From assembly GCA_010279815.1 (NCBI GenBank), contig QEOQ01000092.1:714857-738583 (forward strand): 23,727 nt of DNA, read 5' to 3'. Source of the DNA: Brachionus plicatilis. Taxonomy: Eukaryota; Rotifera; Eurotatoria; Ploima; Brachionidae. The notes beneath the pieces were generated by a model. It did no database searches. It was given only the letters and a program-made list of their open reading frames with translations, and was not told the DNA's origin. The position numbers and the translations under genes were made by a program. Positions 19,741 through 23,727 of the stretch are shown here, piece by piece. Position 1 is the stretch's first letter. Each line of letters begins with the position of its first letter.

Positions 19741-19795
19741 TCTCCATTCCAAGCGATCAAGGCTGAATCTAAATTATTTTAAAATGAAATAAAAT
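19741..19795 (-). repeat. Dispersed repeat family B copy
   Basis: TCTCCATTCCAAGCGATCAA then GGCTGAATCTAAATTATTTT is the reverse complement of the family B order (AAAATAATTTAG, GCCTTGA.C, TTGGAATGGAGA). Confidence 0.6.
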
Positions 19796-20074
19796 ATTTT
19801 TTTTTACAAAAGTTTTTTATTTTAAATCAAATTAATTCAATATTAACTGTAAAGAAAATTTAGCCGACCTAAACGGCCTAAAGCGTATGACTTAATTATT
19901 CTTAAATGAAAAGATTTAAATTTCACGCTTCATACTGTTTAAAATAAATGGAAATAAACTTAAAAGTATCAATTTTAATACTATATTAAGATTAAGAATA
20001 TTTTAATGTAATTTTATGTGGAGGTTTTTTTTTTTCAATTTTTAAAAGAGCTTGACCAAGACAGTGTAAATTTA

Positions 20075-20155
20075 TTTATATAAAATTTTTTTTAGGAAAA
20101 GCCATGGCCGGTTGGAATGGAGACTTAGTCCTTTCTTTCAGCCACATGATAGTAA
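20075..20155 (+). repeat. Dispersed repeat family B copy (tandem partner 1)
   Basis: GCCATGGCCGGTTGGAATGG, then AGACTTAGTCC and TTTCTTTCAGCCACATGATAG. Nearly identical in its core to the copy about 200 bp downstream, indicating recent duplication or insertion of both. Confidence 0.75.
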
Positions 20156-20275
20156 TTTTGAAAAAATAAAAAAATATATAATTTTTGTAAAATGAATATA
20201 AAATTTAATTTTTTTTTTATATTTTAAAGATCTTGTGAATGATAATACAAAAAAAATTCTAAATAATTAACTTTT

Positions 20276-20360
20276 ATTTATTTATTTAAAAAATAATTTA
20301 GGCAAAGCCTTGGCCGGTTGGAATGGAGACTTAGTCCTTCCTTTCAGCCACTTGATAGTA
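20276..20360 (+). repeat. Dispersed repeat family B copy (tandem partner 2)
   Basis: TTATTTAAAAAATAATTTAG, then GCAAAGCCTTGGCCGGTTGG, AATGGAGACTTAGTCC and CTTTCAGCCACTTGATAG. The most complete copy of the family in the window. Confidence 0.75.
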
Positions 20361-20394
20361 TTTTTGAAAAAATAAAGTGAATACAAAATTTTGA

Positions 20395-20489
20395 TGAAAT
20401 TTATTTTATTTATTTCAATGAACGCCTTGAAGGCGATGTAGAGTTATAAGATTAAAAAAAAATTAAATAAGACAAAAAAATTTGATAGT
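20395..20489 (-). repeat. Dispersed repeat family A copy, inverted
   Basis: TTATTTCAATGAACGCC, TTGAAGGCGATGTA and GAGTTATAAGATT, then AAATAAGACAAAAAAATT: the reverse complement of 14465-14553 over its whole length. It lies 35 bases beyond a family B copy in opposite orientation. Confidence 0.7.
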
Positions 20490-21439
20490 TTTTAATTAAA
20501 CATATAAGAGAAATGATAATTTTTTTTTTCTTTTTAATTCAACAAAATTATTATTCATTTTTTTATTTTTCAATTGAAATAAAAATTAAAATACAGAAAA
20601 ATAAATGTTAACAAAATTGAATTTTTTTTATAGACTTGAAAGAACTTGTGGATGATTAACTTTTAATATAAATTAAAAATTAAAAAATTTTAAAAAAATT
20701 CTTAGTTTAAGAGACGTCTCGAATTTTTTTGGTTGGTTTTTATATGATTTGTAATGTATTTGTAATTATTAGTGTTAATCGATAGGAGATGAAAAAATTT
20801 GAGATATTTTTCAACTTTTAATTGAACAACTATTTTTGATTGTAACAATTGATTAAAATTAAAATAGAGAAACAACCTGCCATGAAGAATTATTATTTTA
20901 AATCTGAAAAAAAGCAATCACTCTCGTATCTTCTTTAATCTTTTTTTAATAAACACAGTTTAAATTCAAGAAAATATTTATTGTAATCAAAAATTTGGTC
21001 CTCGAAATGTCAAATGTTTTTGTGTTTATTTTCTTTTTCAAAAAAATTGTCAAATTTTTAAAAATATCTTGCATTTGAATTAAACTTTCAAAAAGGTGAA
21101 TCAATCATTTCTTTAACAAATGCTGGCGTTTTATTTTCATCAAAATATTCATTTTTTTGTTTTAATTTTAATTAATAAAAAAAGTTTCGAATTTTTTTAA
21201 TTTTCTCTCAATTAATATTTATTTAATTAATTCAATAAGTTTTAGTATCATTCAGAAATTTAAATGTAAAAGTCAATTAAATGTCCATTCTAAAATCGAG
21301 TAAAAAAAGTAAAATATCAATATTGATTGGAAGATTAAAAAATCATAATCAATTCATAAATGATTGGCTATATTGGAAATAAATAATTCAAAAAAGATCA
21401 TTAGCTGTGAAGATAAATGAAAATACAAGTGCAAAATTA

Positions 21440-23240
21440 AATATAGATAGCAATTAACTAGTGGTACTGTTCCAGTTCGATAAAATCTGCGATCAAACTA
21501 AACTGCTAGATTAGGCTGAGATTTTTAATTAAAAAATAAAAACGGAAGGCCATCAAAAATTACTGGTGAAAATCGGATTTTAATATATCACCTTTTCAGC
21601 CGTAATACTTGCTTAACTACACATGCTCAATCAATTGAGAACAATTTTTTATATTGCTTTTCTCATACAAGCTATTAAAACAAGATTAATAAAAAAAATA
21701 GATTCCCTGAGAATCTAGCTTAGCACTGTTACTTCGAACACGTTATTAAATTTTCATACAAGGAAGCCAAAAACCTTGAACAAACAAATTGTTTACGCAA
21801 TAATATTTTTGCTAGTTTTATTTGTTCTAGAGACTTGAGAATTATACTTGTTTTTTAATCATCAAATAAAAAATTAAAAACCCAAAAATTTATTATAAAT
21901 AAAATAATTTTTTTTGTTATTATTGTTTTTGTCTCCAATTTTTATCGGCTTTTAAATTAAAGCCTCTTTATCAGGTCAACACAAAAAAAGGTTCATTAAG
22001 CAAAAGTTCATCTAAATGCCTGTGATACAGAGCATTTCTTTAAACCACTAATTAAATGCTTGAAAAGACTATTGTATTGTATCGAATTGAATTAAAATCT
22101 AATTAGTCATTAATGTGATTAAAATATTTAATAATAGCTCGAAGTAAGCAGACACTTGAAATTCCTATGACCACTGTAAGAAATTACTCAAATGTAAATA
22201 ACTGTTTTGATAATAAATCACGTCACAGAAAATATTATTTTGAAAAGCCCTCGAGCTCGGCCCACACATTCAAGACCAGTGACAACTCTCTAACTCATAG
22301 CGAGTGGTGGCTGATAAGCGCTGGGCTGATCGTGACATGCTTCATTGAGTTACACAATCCGGATAAGACTCAATGTTGGTGTTAATTATACAGATAAGCA
22401 ATTGAGTGGGGACCGCCCGAGGGCTTCTACCTGGCAAAGTGCATTATCACCCCTTAAGTACTTGGCTAAACATTTGAGCTAAGTAATTTATTATTGTTAG
22501 ACATTAGATGGGGCTAAATGAATGTCAAAGTGTTATGAGAAAATAAGCTGTCAATGTCTGCGTTCTTATCAACGCTAATGGAAATCTTACTGCAAGCAGT
22601 TTAGTCATGTGTAATTTTCTTCTTGTAGTTATTCAAAAAGCAGGAAGCACAGTGCATTGTAAATCAATCACTATCAAATCGATAAAGAGCGACCTTAATT
22701 GAATATTAAGAGGTGTATTCATGTTGATAGGGTTAAACTTGAAATAATGGCCAGTTTAATGTTAAATCAAAATCAAATTAATCAAACTTGTTCTAAACGG
22801 GTCAAATTTAATTGCAAGGAATTTTTGGGACACAATAATGCCAAATTAGTGAAATTAATTATCGTCCAAGGCTATAAACTCATTGTTATTGTGGCTCGAG
22901 AATTTCTCTCTTTCTGTCTCTCAACATGCCACTGTGGTCCATTCAACCAACAATTTGAATATTTGCCCGTATCTAGTTCATTGTGCGGTGACAAATTATC
23001 AACTTTTTGCATGCTTGGAATATAATTAATTTTTAATGAACTTTTAATGGAATTTTTCCTAATGAACTTTTAAATCAAGGCTTTGCTAATTTACTTTATC
23101 TGATAGCATCTAGCATGTAAGTTCGGAATTTTAAATGATTTTCAAAATTAATTTGGTACGGCATTTAAATTGGCTATTTTATGCAACCATAGCTATGCTT
23201 TCGTGATTCCAGCAACAGTTGAAAAGCATTCTACCGCAAT
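21440..23240. other. Higher-complexity island
   Basis: Mostly unique sequence with GC-containing blocks (for example GGGGACCGCCCGAGGGC at about 22409-22425). ATG-started frames of 72 codons (22167-22385) and about 92 codons (22747-23025, within a longer frame lacking ATG) show no domain I recognise and no flanking splice or promoter pattern I would trust. Either could be a real small gene, but the sequence alone does not support a call. Confidence 0.35.
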
Positions 23241-23727
23241 GAGGAGTATATCAAAATATAGACTCATTTTTTATATAGACATATACTTAAAAAGATAAAG
23301 ACAAATTCATATAGACTCATAAAAAAAAATTTAATTTCAAAAAAATAAAATTTATGTCAACAATTTTTTTTTTCCTAATTGTATAATTACTTTATTTTAT
23401 TTTTTTATTTTTTTTTATATCGCCTACAAGGCGTTCATTGAATAAATAAATAAAAAATAAAATAAATTGACTCAAAAATAATGCAGAATAAAAAGACATG
23501 TAACAGAGACTAATAAAGTGTAGAACACATTCTGGGTCTCCCTCAATATTAGTGTTGAACCGTTTTGGCCGGACTTGAACGACCGGTTGGTAAAAAATTA
23601 AGAAAATTTATAGGCATTTTAAGTAGCATTTATTTAAAATTTAAAAAATATTAAATTTGATTTTATTTTAAGAATTTTATTTCAAATAATTTGTTTAGAT
23701 TAATTTATCGAAATTTTTTGAAAGAAA
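23240..23727. other. AT-rich end of window with repeat copy
   Basis: Contains the family A copy at 23417-23456, then a GC-richer patch at about 23549-23592 (GTGTTGAACCGTTTTGGCCG followed by GACTTGAACGACCGGTTGG) that resembles an element terminus but has no partner found here. The rest is A/T-rich. Confidence 0.45.
23417..23456 (+). repeat. Dispersed repeat family A copy
   Basis: TATATCGCCTACAAGGCGTT, then CATTGAATAAATAAATAAA. Same orientation as 14465-14553. Confidence 0.65.

Larger units (their letters stand above)
19450..21440. other. AT-rich repeat-bearing stretch
   Basis: No gene is supported. It holds family B copies at 19741-19795 (minus), 20075-20155 and 20276-20360 (plus), and family A at 20395-20489 (minus). 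A duplicated module containing ACTTGTGGATGAT or CTTGTGAATGAT lies at about 20218-20275 and 20628-20680. A small hairpin (TTTTGAACTCGGCAC against GTGCCATTCAAAA) lies at 19516-19552. Confidence 0.55.

Noticed and set aside
22699..23025. 108-codon plus-strand frame
   Set aside because: Starts at TTG; the first ATG is at 22747 and the product shows no domain. Kept only as part of an unassigned island.

Overview
Very AT-rich metazoan DNA with one complete, convincing protein-coding gene in 23.7 kb. That gene, at 13239-13949 (+), is an intronless Hes/Hairy/E(spl)-type bHLH-Orange repressor ending in the corepressor tetrapeptide WRPW. It is GC-rich in a background of A/T runs, and has a TATA box, two inverted CCAAT boxes and a 3' UTR with plausible poly(A) signals. 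A bHLH-Orange-WRPW protein places the source in animals. The strong AT bias, short intergenic repeats and a FLYWCH/MULE-type fragment at the left edge suggest a small invertebrate. A monogonont rotifer such as Brachionus is my best guess, not something the sequence proves.

Layout. 1-264: an open frame running in from the left edge that looks like the end of a FLYWCH-type zinc finger plus linker. 265-1980: AT-rich filler. 1981-2446: frameshifted coding-like remnants on the minus strand, source unknown. 2450-6290: mostly A/T-rich sequence holding a hAT-MITE-like relic (4697-4929) and a hairpin (5557-5597). 6287-8328: a nested inverted-repeat complex containing two long palindromes (6778-7398 and 7524-7860). 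8470-10460: a higher-complexity island with a candidate 3' splice site. 10573-10785: a minus-strand tRNA-derived SINE-like relic. 12090-13238: the Hes upstream region and promoter. 13239-14260: Hes CDS and 3' UTR. 14465-14745: a dispersed-repeat copy and a well-bounded 119-bp hAT-type MITE with an 8-bp target duplication. After that, AT-rich repeat-bearing stretches alternate with higher-complexity islands at 15640-16800, 18020-19440 and 21440-23240.

Interpretation. The window reads as a developmental regulator in a gene-poor neighbourhood. Islands of unique-looking sequence (candidate cis-regulatory DNA, or exons of unrecognised transcripts) are separated by A/T-rich tracts filled with small non-autonomous elements. 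Two recurring modules, here called family A (core GCCTTCAAGGCG) and family B (core GGTTGGAATGGAGAC), occur several times in both orientations. No rRNA, intact tRNA, CRISPR array or complete transposase gene was seen.
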